Below the pieces are notes generated by a model. That model was not told the origin of the DNA. It saw only the letters and a program-made list of their open reading frames with translations, and made no database searches. From Pseudogemmobacter humi (GTDB lineage: Bacteria > Pseudomonadota > Alphaproteobacteria > Rhodobacterales > Rhodobacteraceae), in NCBI RefSeq assembly GCF_900609055.1, contig NZ_UXAW01000029.1:52131-116130 (forward strand): a DNA stretch of 64,000 nucleotides. The letters are read 5' to 3'. Below, piece by piece: positions 43,631 to 53,934 of the stretch. The translations under genes were made by a program, and so were the position numbers. Each line of letters starts with the position of its first letter. Within the stretch, counting starts at the first letter, position 1.

Positions 43631-43959
43631 CAGACCAGCGCCCCGCCGCCGAAGCTGAAGAACGAGAGGAAGAAACTCGACGCAGCAAAGGCGATAGAGA
43701 TGCCGAAGACGATCTGGATCAGACGGCGGAAGCCGCCGCCGGTGTCGCCAAAGGCCAGCGTCAGCCCGGTGACGATGATGATGATCACCGCGACGATTTT
43801 CGCCACCGGCCCTTCGACGGATTCGAGAATGGATTGCAGCGGGGCTTCCCAGGGCATGGAGGAGCCCGATGCCCAGGCGGGCGCCGTCATCAGGCTCACC
43901 CAGGCGAAGGAGGCGGCGGTTGCGATGTGATGGTGGATACGGAAAGCGCGACGGATCAT
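43630..43959 (-). CDS. trbC: TrbC, VirB2-like prepilin
   Basis: A 109-residue pilin precursor. A signal segment (IATAASFAWVSLMTAPAWAS) is followed by a short loop and two hydrophobic helices (VAKIVAVIIIIVTGLTLAFG and IQIVFGISIAFAASSFFLSF), the TrbC/VirB2 plan. In RP4 the prepilin is cyclised by the TraF peptidase, whose homologue is encoded at 57087-57629. It overlaps trbB by 4 bp. Confidence 0.92.
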   Translation of the reverse strand: MIRRAFRIHHHIATAASFAWVSLMTAPAWASGSSMPWEAPLQSILESVEGPVAKIVAVIIIIVTGLTLAFGDTGGGFRRLIQIVFGISIAFAASSFFLSFFSFGGGALV

Positions 43960-44954
43960 GCGGTGTCTCCAGTGTTGTGAGCGGTGTCGGGTTCTGAAAA
44001 GGCGGGGGAAATCCGGTAGTCGCCGTCCGGCCCCAGTCCTTCGACGCGGGCGAGTTCGACAAGCCGCCGTGCGGAACCACGACCTGCGAGGACGGCCACG
44101 AGGTCGATGGTTTCGGCGATCATGGCGCGCGGAACGGTGACGACGGCTTCCTGGATCAGTTGTTCGAGGCGGCGCAGCGCGCCAATGCCGGAACCGGCAT
44201 GGATGGTGCCGATGCCGCCGGGGTGCCCGGTGCCCCAGGCTTTGAGAAGGTCGAGCGCCTCGGCACCGCGCACCTCACCGATCGGGATGCGGTCGGGGCG
44301 CAGCCGCAGCGAGGCGCGCACCAGATCGGACAGCGTGGCGACACCATCCTTGGTCCGCATCGCCACCAAATTGGGCGCCGCGCATTGCAGCTCGCGGGTG
44401 TCCTCGATGATGACGACGCGATCCTGCGTCTTGGCCACTTCGGCTAGCAGCGCATTGGTCAGCGTGGTCTTGCCGGTGGACGTGCCACCGGCGACGAGGA
44501 TGTTCGCACGCGTCTGGACGGCTTCGCGGAGCGTTTCCGCCTGACCGGCGGACATGATGCCGGCCGCCACGTAGTCATTGAGGGTGAACACCGCGACGGC
44601 GGGCTTGCGAATGGCGAAGGCGGGCGCGGACACGACCGGCGGCAACAATCCCTCGAAGCGCTCGCCGGTCTCGGGCAGTTCGGCCGACACGCGGGGGCTA
44701 CGAGTGTGGACTTCGACGCCGACGTGGTGGGCGACCAGGCGCACGATGCGCTCGCCATCGGCAGGCGCCACCCTTTCGCCGGTATCGGTCAGTCCCTCGG
44801 ACAGCCGGTCCACCCAGATCCGGCCATCGGGGTTCAGCATGACCTCGACGACGGACGGATCTTGCAGCAGGGCTGAGATGGCAGGCCCGAGCGCCGTCCG
44901 GAGCATACGCGCGCCGCGGTCCACCGTTGCCTGTTTGTGGTCGATGCCTGCCAT
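43956..44954 (-). CDS. trbB: TrbB, VirB11-like traffic ATPase
   Basis: A 332-residue ATPase with Walker A GGTSTGKT (residues 156-163), Asp box [10 protein letters not shown], Walker B region [20 protein letters not shown] and His box [10 protein letters not shown], all typical of TrbB. It is the first gene of the ten-gene trb operon. In related elements copG precedes it directly; here a 6-kb copper cargo separates them. Confidence 0.93.
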   Translation of the reverse strand: MAGIDHKQATVDRGARMLRTALGPAISALLQDPSVVEVMLNPDGRIWVDRLSEGLTDTGERVAPADGERIVRLVAHHVGVEVHTRSPRVSAELPETGERFEGLLPPVVSAPAFAIRKPAVAVFTLNDYVAAGIMSAGQAETLREAVQTRANILVAGGTSTGKTTLTNALLAEVAKTQDRVVIIEDTRELQCAAPNLVAMRTKDGVATLSDLVRASLRLRPDRIPIGEVRGAEALDLLKAWGTGHPGGIGTIHAGSGIGALRRLEQLIQEAVVTVPRAMIAETIDLVAVLAGRGSARRLVELARVEGLGPDGDYRISPAFSEPDTAHNTGDTA

Positions 44955-45440
44955 CTCGTCCCCGTTCCACCGAGGAGGCGAGAGACGATCCCCGGATGGG
45001 GATCACTAAAAGAGACCCAAATTGGGTCGTTTCAACAAGTTTCGACCGTCGTAGTAGCGTGGCGTGCAAATACAGGAAAACGGCGGTGAGCCTCATCAGT
45101 CACTTGGTCAGCGGGCCACTGGCAGGCTTGCGGCTGATTCGATCGGACTGAGAGGTAGGACTGCTTTTTAGAATCTTTCGCACCCATGAATGTGGTCGCC
45201 TCGACGCCAGAAGCGGGATTTGTGCGCTGACTTGCGTCCAACTGAAGGCTTCAGCGTGGATGCCAAACATTTGACAGGGGCATCCATTTTGGAGAGGGCC
45301 TCGTTTAGGAGGATCAAATCCACACTATCTCCGTGGCCGCACTGACAATTGCACTTCCAAGCCATTGATTGGCATCTATAATAAGTCAACAATGTTCTCT
45401 AGATTGAGTGCCGGAGCGCATGCGCTCCGGCACCTACCAA
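44955..45440. other. Cargo/trb junction, non-coding
   Basis: About 490 bp between trbB and the copper cargo. It holds a 7-bp inverted repeat GACCCAA-A-TTGGGTC (45014-45028) just upstream of trbB and a perfect palindrome at 45408-45433. A short Cys-rich frame (45168-45392 minus) could be a gene remnant. The inserted DNA is more AT-rich than its flanks. No insertion-sequence ends seen. Confidence 0.5.
45408..45433. terminator. Perfect 26-bp palindrome after the DUF305/propeller gene
   Basis: GTGCCGGAGCGCA at 45408-45420 is followed by its exact reverse complement to 45433, 7 bp beyond the stop of the gene at 45441. The stem is long enough for a terminator, but no T-run follows on either strand, so it could be a bidirectional mRNA-end or protein-binding site. 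Confidence 0.5.
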
Positions 45441-46994
45441 CTATCGGCTTCCGCTACCGTAGACGATGCCATTCGGGCGATCGCCGACCGGCACTGTCTT
45501 GCCTACTTCCTGTCTCCTCACGTCGATAATCGACACCGTATCGTCGGCAATGTTGGTCACGAACACCAACGCCCCATCGGCCGATGCCGACACGCCATGA
45601 GCGCCACCGCCGGTGGTGAGGGTCTTCACCACCTGACCGGTCGCGGTGCCGATCACCGACACGGTATCGTTCGGCGCGGCCTCGGTGCCTTGGTTGGCGA
45701 CATAGACATAGGCCCCATCCGAGGTCACGAACGTCTGAATCGGGTGCGGGCCGACGTCGATCCTGCGCGTGACCTCGCGGGATGCGGTGTCGATCACGGC
45801 GACGCGGTTCTCGTCGCGAAGCGAGACATAGACCCGATCGCCCGCAGGGGTGAACGCGACCTGCACGGGCGCGGACCCGACCGGAATGCGCGCAACCTCG
45901 GAAAGTGCCTGCGTGTCGATCACGGACACGGACCCGTCTTCGACATTGGCGACATAAAGCTGCGTCTCGTCCGGGCTTAGCCGCAGGCCGTGCGGATAAT
46001 CGCCCGTCGGGATGCGCCCGATGACCTCAGCCCTTGCGAGGTCGACCACGGCGATCTCGTCGCCGCCAGCCAGCGAGACGAAAGCGCGGCCCTGCCGGTC
46101 GGCGACCACATGGGCCGGGTGCGAGCCCACTGCAACAGTCGCCTTGGGCGTCGACAAGTTCTGCGGATCGAGGATGACCAGCTGACCCTCGGCGGCGCCT
46201 TCCGCGCCGTGACCATGTCCGCCGGACCCGTGATCCGCCTCGGCGGCCGGATCACCGACCGCCAGCAGCAGCTTGCCGTCGGGCGTCAGATCGACGTTGT
46301 GCGGTGCGACCGGGATGGAAACGGTCTGGACCGCTCCGGTGCCGAGATCGATGGCGCTGATGGAGTTGCCGCCTTCATTGGCGGACCAGACGGTCCCGCC
46401 GGTCTGGGCGAGCGCGGCCAGTGCGTCGCCGGCGTTCGCCGCCAGCCATGCCTGCATTTCGGCGATCTCGCGTTCCTGCGCCTCGATGATCTGGGCCGCC
46501 CATTCTTTCGTTTGCGGATCGTCGCCGAATTGCTGGACGATCCTGGCCATGTCGATCGCGCCCTGATGATGCGGGATCATGCCGCGGACGAAGGCGACAT
46601 CCGGATCGTCCGCCATGACGCCGTCCATCATCGGCGCGTGCATCGCGTCCATCGCCTCGACATAGGCCCGCGTGAAATCTGGAAGGCTTTCGTTCGCCGG
46701 GGCCGCCCCGGCGTTCGGCGCGCTCGTCATTCCCTGCATCATCCCGCCCTGCATCATCTGCTGCATGGCCCCCACGCATTCCGGGGTCATGGCCTGCATC
46801 ATGGCCCGGCACTGCTCGGGCATCATCCCTTGCATGGCGGACATCCGGCCCGCAGGCGGCGTTGGCGCGGGCGTCTGCTCGACCTGCGCAGGCGGGGTTG
46901 CCAGGTGGTGGGCGTCATGCCCGGCCTGCGCGAGAGCAGCTCCCGGCAGGCCTGCCAGCAGGCTGACAGCAAGGGCGATTGTGGTGCGGTTCAT
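45441..46994 (-). CDS. Secreted copper-associated fusion: Met-rich segment, DUF305 and beta-propeller
   Basis: A 517-residue protein from the ATG at 46994 with a signal peptide (TIALAVSLLAGLPGAALAQ). A His/Met-rich segment (MSAMQGMMPEQCRAMMQAMT, GGMMQGMT) leads to a DUF305 domain (about 105-200, with FVRGMIPHHQGAIDMARIV). A YVTN-type beta-propeller follows (about 205-517), with repeated blades such as DYPHGLRLSPDETQLYVANV and SVSVIDT. DUF305 proteins bind metals, and Met-rich runs suit periplasmic Cu+. The fusion is unusual. It sits in a cluster with DUF411 and a Cu ATPase, so copper sequestration is likely. Confidence 0.85.
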   Translation of the reverse strand: MNRTTIALAVSLLAGLPGAALAQAGHDAHHLATPPAQVEQTPAPTPPAGRMSAMQGMMPEQCRAMMQAMTPECVGAMQQMMQGGMMQGMTSAPNAGAAPANESLPDFTRAYVEAMDAMHAPMMDGVMADDPDVAFVRGMIPHHQGAIDMARIVQQFGDDPQTKEWAAQIIEAQEREIAEMQAWLAANAGDALAALAQTGGTVWSANEGGNSISAIDLGTGAVQTVSIPVAPHNVDLTPDGKLLLAVGDPAAEADHGSGGHGHGAEGAAEGQLVILDPQNLSTPKATVAVGSHPAHVVADRQGRAFVSLAGGDEIAVVDLARAEVIGRIPTGDYPHGLRLSPDETQLYVANVEDGSVSVIDTQALSEVARIPVGSAPVQVAFTPAGDRVYVSLRDENRVAVIDTASREVTRRIDVGPHPIQTFVTSDGAYVYVANQGTEAAPNDTVSVIGTATGQVVKTLTTGGGAHGVSASADGALVFVTNIADDTVSIIDVRRQEVGKTVPVGDRPNGIVYGSGSR

Positions 46995-47116
46995 TGATCT
47001 CATCCTTTGGTTCCGGAGCGCCGGCCCGGGCTAGCGGGCGCGGGTCTCCGTCTGTTCGTTGGTCTTTCGGACTGGCGCCGGATCGGCCGCAGACAACTCG
47101 CGGCGATCCCTGCGCA

Positions 47117-47527
47117 TCACGCGGCGATGAGACGTGGCGGCTTCAGGATGCCTTCGGGTGAGCGGTCGTGCGGGTCAGGGCGCAAAACAGTGAACACCTC
47201 GCCGTTCACCGGCGGGCCGAACTCCGGCGGCGCGACGAGAATCGCGGCGGTCAGACAGATCTGGCAGCAATCCGCCAGATTTGGGCTGCCGTCGGCTCTC
47301 ACGCAGCCAGCACCAGGATCCGCGCCATGGTCGTCCGGCAGGTGATGCCCGGCGCAGTGGCTTGCCGTAGGGGCGGCCTGTTGCTGGTCGATGGCGTGAC
47401 CGGCGGAGCTGGCATGTGCCGGGGCCTGCAAAACCAGGGCGCCGATGGCAAGCAGCAGGATGCAGATCGCAAACCGGCGTAACCGAGAGCAATCTGCCCG
47501 GAAAACAGATCGCGCCCGCCCGCTCAT
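47117..47527 (-). CDS. Secreted Cys/His-rich protein with PPR tail (DUF2946-like)
   Basis: A 136-residue protein with a hydrophobic export segment (RFAICILLLAIGALVLQAPA). The mature part has metal-ligand-like residues in SHCAGHHLPDDHGADPGAGC and NLADCCQICLTAAIL, and ends GILKPPRLIAA. The C-terminal PPR tail and the CQxC pair are typical of DUF2946-like proteins found near metal-resistance genes. Function unknown; metal binding is inferred. Confidence 0.68.
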   Translation of the reverse strand: MSGRARSVFRADCSRLRRFAICILLLAIGALVLQAPAHASSAGHAIDQQQAAPTASHCAGHHLPDDHGADPGAGCVRADGSPNLADCCQICLTAAILVAPPEFGPPVNGEVFTVLRPDPHDRSPEGILKPPRLIAA

Positions 47528-47691
47528 GCGCCAGCTTCCTTTCCGGTCGCACGCCGGGTCAGCGCGCTGTCGCGTTCACGTCGCGCGCCACCCGACGCCG
47601 GGAGGCAGCCCCGCGGACGGAGGCAAGCCGCCTCGGCCAAGTGCTGTTTCGGGTCATGCGCAAGCCGTGCGGTCATATCGGCAACCCCGTG

Positions 47692-48177
47692 TCAGATTTC
47701 CCGCGGACCGAGGAAGCGGCCGAAGCTCCGCGTGGTCGGGCCGAACAGGAACGCTTCATACGGCTCCGGCTCGACACCCGGGAAGTCCATGCCGGGCGAG
47801 CCGGCGGGCATTCCGGGAACGGCCAGCCCCGTGGCAAGGGGCCGCTCGGCCAGCAGGCGACGGATCGCGGCGGCGGGCACATGGCCCTCGACCACATAGC
47901 CGCCCACCTCGGCGGTGTGGCAGGACGCCAGTTCCGCCGGCACCCCGAGCCGCTGCTTGAGGCTGCCCATATCGGCGGATTCCACGACCCGCACCGGGAA
48001 CCCCGCAGCCTCGATATGCGCGGCCCAGCCGTCGCAGCAGCCACAGGACGGATCCTTGGTGACGCTCACCAGAGGCAGCGCCTCGGCATGCCCCCGGCCG
48101 ATGGTGGACATCAGCAGCGGGAGCGCGCCGGCAGCGGCCAGAATGGCGCGGCGGGTGATGGGGTGAGCGTTTCTCAT
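47692..48177 (-). CDS. DUF411 copper-binding protein
   Basis: A 161-residue protein from the ATG at 48177 (MRNAHPITRRAILAAAGALP) with a Tat-like twin-arginine signal (TRRAILAAAG). The DUF411 core is VTKDPSCGCCDGWAAHIEAA, ELASCHTAEVGGYVVEGHVP and IRRLLAERPLATGLAVPGMP, with cysteines Cys-x-Cys-Cys plus SCH that bind Cu+. DUF411 (CopG/CusX-type) proteins act in periplasmic copper handling. It is next after the Cu ATPase on the same strand. Confidence 0.87.
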   Translation of the reverse strand: MRNAHPITRRAILAAAGALPLLMSTIGRGHAEALPLVSVTKDPSCGCCDGWAAHIEAAGFPVRVVESADMGSLKQRLGVPAELASCHTAEVGGYVVEGHVPAAAIRRLLAERPLATGLAVPGMPAGSPGMDFPGVEPEPYEAFLFGPTTRSFGRFLGPREI

Positions 48178-48263
48178 CGTTGAGCCTCGTTTCATGGATT
48201 GCGTTGCCTCAAAGTCCCGGTCTGGACACGAGGCACGAAGGAGTGAGCAGGTGCCGCCGATCA

Positions 48264-50651
<2,388 letters not shown>

Positions 50652-50692
50652 TTTTACGCCTCCTCGGCGTCTTGTCCTCGGTCATCGCCCGA

Positions 50693-50944
50693 CTATGCGC
50701 TGGCTGCGGATTCGGTCATCTTGACGGTTTCGAGATGCGGCATGTGGTGGCAATGCAGCATCCAGCGCCGCTCGCTGGCGTCGAGCGCGACATCAACCAT
50801 CGACATCGGTGGCACATAGACCGTGTCGCGCCTCGCGCCTGAGAGCGAGGCAGCACCCTGCGCTGTCGCGATGCGAGGGAGCTGCGCATAGCCCAACATG
50901 GCTTCGCCAGCGGTAAGAAAGCCGCGTCGTGAAAGAGTATTCAT
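50693..50944 (-). pseudogene. Internally deleted multicopper oxidase
   Basis: From the ATG at 50944 (MNTLSRRGFLTAGEAMLGYA) there is a Tat-like signal as in CopA-type multicopper oxidases. After about 30 residues the frame jumps to the extreme C-terminus: VYVPPMSMVDVALDASERRW then MLHCHHMPHLETVKM, the type-1/type-3 copper ligand region HCHxxxH...M. The first two cupredoxin domains are missing. The frame is open, so an 83-residue copper-binding peptide might still be made, but oxidase activity is impossible. Confidence 0.75.
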
Positions 50945-51019
50945 GGTCGTCTCCTCGGGACAGCTGGTCCCGTTCATCAACACCGACAGGACGCCGCGGG
51001 CCTGGGCCCGGACGCGCGA

Positions 51020-51376
51020 TCAGAGGAGACGGAGCTTGGGAGGACGCTCGTTCAGTCCAGGTGCCCGACTGGCGACATTTTCAGCAGCCGACAAGTCATG
51101 GCTGACAGGCGCAAAATTGCTGCCAGACCCTTCGCTTGGCGAGGTCAGGAAGACCGATACACCGGCGCAAAGTATCTCACAGCTCGCGACGTCACCTGAT
51201 CCGCAGTGCCGTTCACCGTCGCAGGGTTCTGCATGACCGGCATCGACCTGCATCGTCTTGCTGACATGCATGGCGTGATCCGGATTCGCGCTCAGACGCG
51301 CCGCGTGCCCAACAGTCACCGTCGTCATGACGGCGATCGCGAGTACGGCAAGCATGGCGACGAGGCGCGAGAACAT
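51020..51376 (-). CDS. Small secreted Cys/His protein at the cargo edge
   Basis: A 118-residue protein with a signal peptide (MFSRLVAMLAVLAIAVMTTV). The mature part has CDGERHCGSGDVASCEILCA and an ERPPKLRLL tail, resembling the secreted protein at 47117 in size, Cys spacing and proline-rich end. It is the first gene of the copper cluster in the reading direction. Function unknown; metal binding inferred. Confidence 0.62.
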   Translation of the reverse strand: MFSRLVAMLAVLAIAVMTTVTVGHAARLSANPDHAMHVSKTMQVDAGHAEPCDGERHCGSGDVASCEILCAGVSVFLTSPSEGSGSNFAPVSHDLSAAENVASRAPGLNERPPKLRLL

Positions 51377-51491
51377 TTAGGCAAGATAGGCACTGGTCAC
51401 GGGAATGTCCATCGTTTGCGGCATCAAACCTCTGGAGGAAGTTCATCTTCAACATGTGCCTGAGGCTGACTTCATGACTATATGCACCAAG
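51377..51491. other. Right junction of the copper cargo
   Basis: 115 bp between the small secreted protein and the copG stop. No transposon end or duplicated target is apparent; the segment CAAACCTCTGGAGGAAG lies within. It marks the other edge of the insertion that separates copG from trbB. Confidence 0.4.
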
Positions 51492-51920
51492 TCAGCTATC
51501 CGATCCCGCTACGTCCTCCGATATCTTCTGCCGCAGCTTCGGCCCCTGTGCGAGACGCCGACCGAGCGCCGTGATGAACGCCTCGTATCGCGCGGCAGAT
51601 TTGGCCTTTGCCGCCTTTGCCGCCGGCTCGGGCAAGGCAGGCGTCGTCATCAGCCAGAAGCGGATGAACACCGCGAGGCTCTCGACAGCGATACCGACGT
51701 CACGTTCCACCCGCGTCATGCGGCGGTCGATCTGGTCGAGGCGTTTGGCGACGATCGCTTCGCGGCGTTCGGCATCGTCCGGCGACAGGAAGGATGCGAT
51801 GGCCGCCTCGGCGATCATGGATTGCGAGCGATCCCGGCGTGCTGCGAAGTCGGCCAGCGCTTCGGTGATGTCAGGATCGAGATAGATCGTAACCTTCGCC
51901 TTCTTCTTGCGTTGCGTCAT
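51492..51920 (-). CDS. CopG-family ribbon-helix-helix protein of the transfer operon
   Basis: A 142-residue protein opening MTQRKKKAKVTIYLDPDITE, a ribbon-helix-helix start, followed by QSMIAEAAIASFLSPDDAER and a helical C-terminal part with one hydrophobic stretch (ESLAVFIRFWLMTTPALPEP). This protein lies between traG and trbB in related ICEs. Likely a DNA-binding regulator or coupling accessory. It begins 4 bp after traG. Confidence 0.85.
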   Translation of the reverse strand: MTQRKKKAKVTIYLDPDITEALADFAARRDRSQSMIAEAAIASFLSPDDAERREAIVAKRLDQIDRRMTRVERDVGIAVESLAVFIRFWLMTTPALPEPAAKAAKAKSAARYEAFITALGRRLAQGPKLRQKISEDVAGSDS

Positions 51921-51924
51921 GGTC

Positions 51925-53910
51925 CTACAAATCCATACCGTCGTTCGGGTCCATGGCGACCTGCCGGGCGATTCCCTGCACCTGCCGGATCATCCGCCGG
52001 TTCTGGGCAGCCTCTTCGTCGGCCTCATCGGGTTGGTCGAAGTCGAACTCGTTCTCGATGGGCTTTTTCTTCTCGACCGACTTCACGCGGCTGAGTTCGG
52101 GCTGCAATCGACGTTCGGATTCGGTCGTATCGTCATCATCCCCCATGTGGTCCTCGTGGTCCTCCGAGGGTTCCGGGCGCGCTGGGATCGGAAGTGTGGT
52201 CCAGTCGTCGGGCCGGGTTCCTTCGGGGCCTTTCAGTTCAGGTGGTGACAGAACGCGCTCGCGAAACCGGGCGTCCTCGTAATAGCGCGCCTTCGTCGCC
52301 CGGATTGGCGGGATACCCGCCACCATGACGATCTCCTCATTCGGCGGAAGCTGCATGATCTCACCCGGCGTCAGCAACTGGCGGGCGGTTTCCGAGCGCG
52401 AAACCATCAGGTGGCCCAACCAGGGCGACAGCCGGTGCCCGGCGTAGTTTTTCATGGCACGCATCTCGGTAGCAGTCCCGAGCGCGTCACTGACCCTTTT
52501 CGCAGTTCTTTCATCATTGGTCGCAAAGCTCACCCTGACATGGCAGTTGTCGAGGATCGAGTTGTTCGGCCCGTAGGCTTTCTCGATCTGGTTGAGGCTC
52601 TGCGCGATCAAAAAGCTTTTAAGACCGTAGCCCGCCATGAAGGCCAATGCCGTCTCGAAGAAATCGAGCCTGCCCAGCGCCGGAAACTCGTCGAGCATCA
52701 AGAGCAACCGATGGCGCCCGACATTCGCCTGCAAGTCCTCGGTCAGGCGCCGACCGACCTGGTTCAGAAGCAGCCGCATCAGCGGCTTGGTGCGGTTGAT
52801 GTCGGAGGGAGGCACGACGAGGTAGAGCGTGGTCGGCTGCTCGCCGCCGACAATATCGCTGATCCGCCAGTCGGAGCGGCGCGTGACCTCGGCCACGACG
52901 GGATCGCGATAGAGGCCGAGAAACGACATCGCCGTCGACAACACGCCCGACCGCTCGTTTTCGGATTTGTTGCGCAACTCTCGCGCGGCGCTAGCCACAA
53001 CCGGATGTGGCCCCGCCTCCCCCAGATGCGCGGTCTTCATCATGGCGCGCAATGTGGAATCAACAGGGCGCTTGGGGTCGGACAGAAACTTGGCGACGCC
53101 CGCCAGCGTCTTGTCGGTTTCGGCATAGAGGACATGAAGGATGGCGCCGACGAGGAGCGAATGGCTGGTTTTTTCCCAATGGTTGCGTTTGTCGAGGCTG
53201 CCCTCGGGATCGACAAGAATGTCAGCGATGTTCTGGACGTCGCGCACCTCCCACTCGCCGCGGCGCACCTCGAGCAACGGATTGTAGGCTGAGGATTTGG
53301 GGTTGGTCGGGTCAAAGAGCAGCACCCGGCCATGGTGTGATCGGAACCCCGAGGTGAGCTGCCAATTTTCGCCCTTGATGTCGTGGACCACCGCCGAACC
53401 CGGCCAGGTCAACAGGGTCGGCACCACCAGGCCGACACCCTTGCCCGAACGTGTCGGGGCAAAGCAAAGCACATGCTCCGGTCCATCGTGGCGCAGATAC
53501 TCGCGATCATACCGGCCGAGGACGACACCATCGGGATCAAGCAGGCATGCAGCCTTGACCTCTGGCTTTTCCGCCCATCGTGCCGATCCATAGGTGGCGA
53601 CGTTCTTGGCCTCGCGCGCTCGCCAAACCGACATGCCGATGGCGACCGCGATAGCGATGAAGCCGCCCGAGGCCGCAATGATGCCGCCCTTTGCGAAGAT
53701 CGGCGACGCATAGGCTTCATAGAAATACCACCACCAGAAGATCGCCGGCGGGTAGTAGATCGGCGTTCCGAACAGCTCGAACCATGGAGGGCCAAGTTGT
53801 CCCTGATAGCCGAGGCTCCAGGCGACATATTGTGTCGCGCCCCAGGTGGTCGCGAGGATGATGAGGAAGACGATGGTGATCTGTCCCCAGAGGATTTTCG
53901 TAGCGGACAT
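51925..53910 (-). CDS. traG: TraG/VirD4 type IV coupling protein
   Basis: A 661-residue coupling ATPase. N-terminal membrane helices (about 8-30 and 75-95) are followed by Walker A in APTRSGKGVGLVVPTLL, Walker B in RLLLMLDEFPALG, and SFLIAQSLNQIEKAYGPNNS, all standard for TraG. An acidic tail (EDHEDHMGDDDDTTESERR) follows. It docks the relaxase-DNA complex at the channel. It is 24 bp downstream of the relaxase gene. Confidence 0.93.
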   Translation of the reverse strand: MSATKILWGQITIVFLIILATTWGATQYVAWSLGYQGQLGPPWFELFGTPIYYPPAIFWWWYFYEAYASPIFAKGGIIAASGGFIAIAVAIGMSVWRAREAKNVATYGSARWAEKPEVKAACLLDPDGVVLGRYDREYLRHDGPEHVLCFAPTRSGKGVGLVVPTLLTWPGSAVVHDIKGENWQLTSGFRSHHGRVLLFDPTNPKSSAYNPLLEVRRGEWEVRDVQNIADILVDPEGSLDKRNHWEKTSHSLLVGAILHVLYAETDKTLAGVAKFLSDPKRPVDSTLRAMMKTAHLGEAGPHPVVASAARELRNKSENERSGVLSTAMSFLGLYRDPVVAEVTRRSDWRISDIVGGEQPTTLYLVVPPSDINRTKPLMRLLLNQVGRRLTEDLQANVGRHRLLLMLDEFPALGRLDFFETALAFMAGYGLKSFLIAQSLNQIEKAYGPNNSILDNCHVRVSFATNDERTAKRVSDALGTATEMRAMKNYAGHRLSPWLGHLMVSRSETARQLLTPGEIMQLPPNEEIVMVAGIPPIRATKARYYEDARFRERVLSPPELKGPEGTRPDDWTTLPIPARPEPSEDHEDHMGDDDDTTESERRLQPELSRVKSVEKKKPIENEFDFDQPDEADEEAAQNRRMIRQVQGIARQVAMDPNDGMDL

Positions 53911-53934
53911 GGCGATGATCCTTTCCGGTTGATG

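Noticed and set aside
45168..45392. Cys-rich minus-strand frame (CNCQCGHGDSVDL) at the cargo junction
   Set aside because: It hints at a zinc-ribbon remnant, but there is no ribosome site and the rest of the frame is not protein-like, so it is not listed as a gene.
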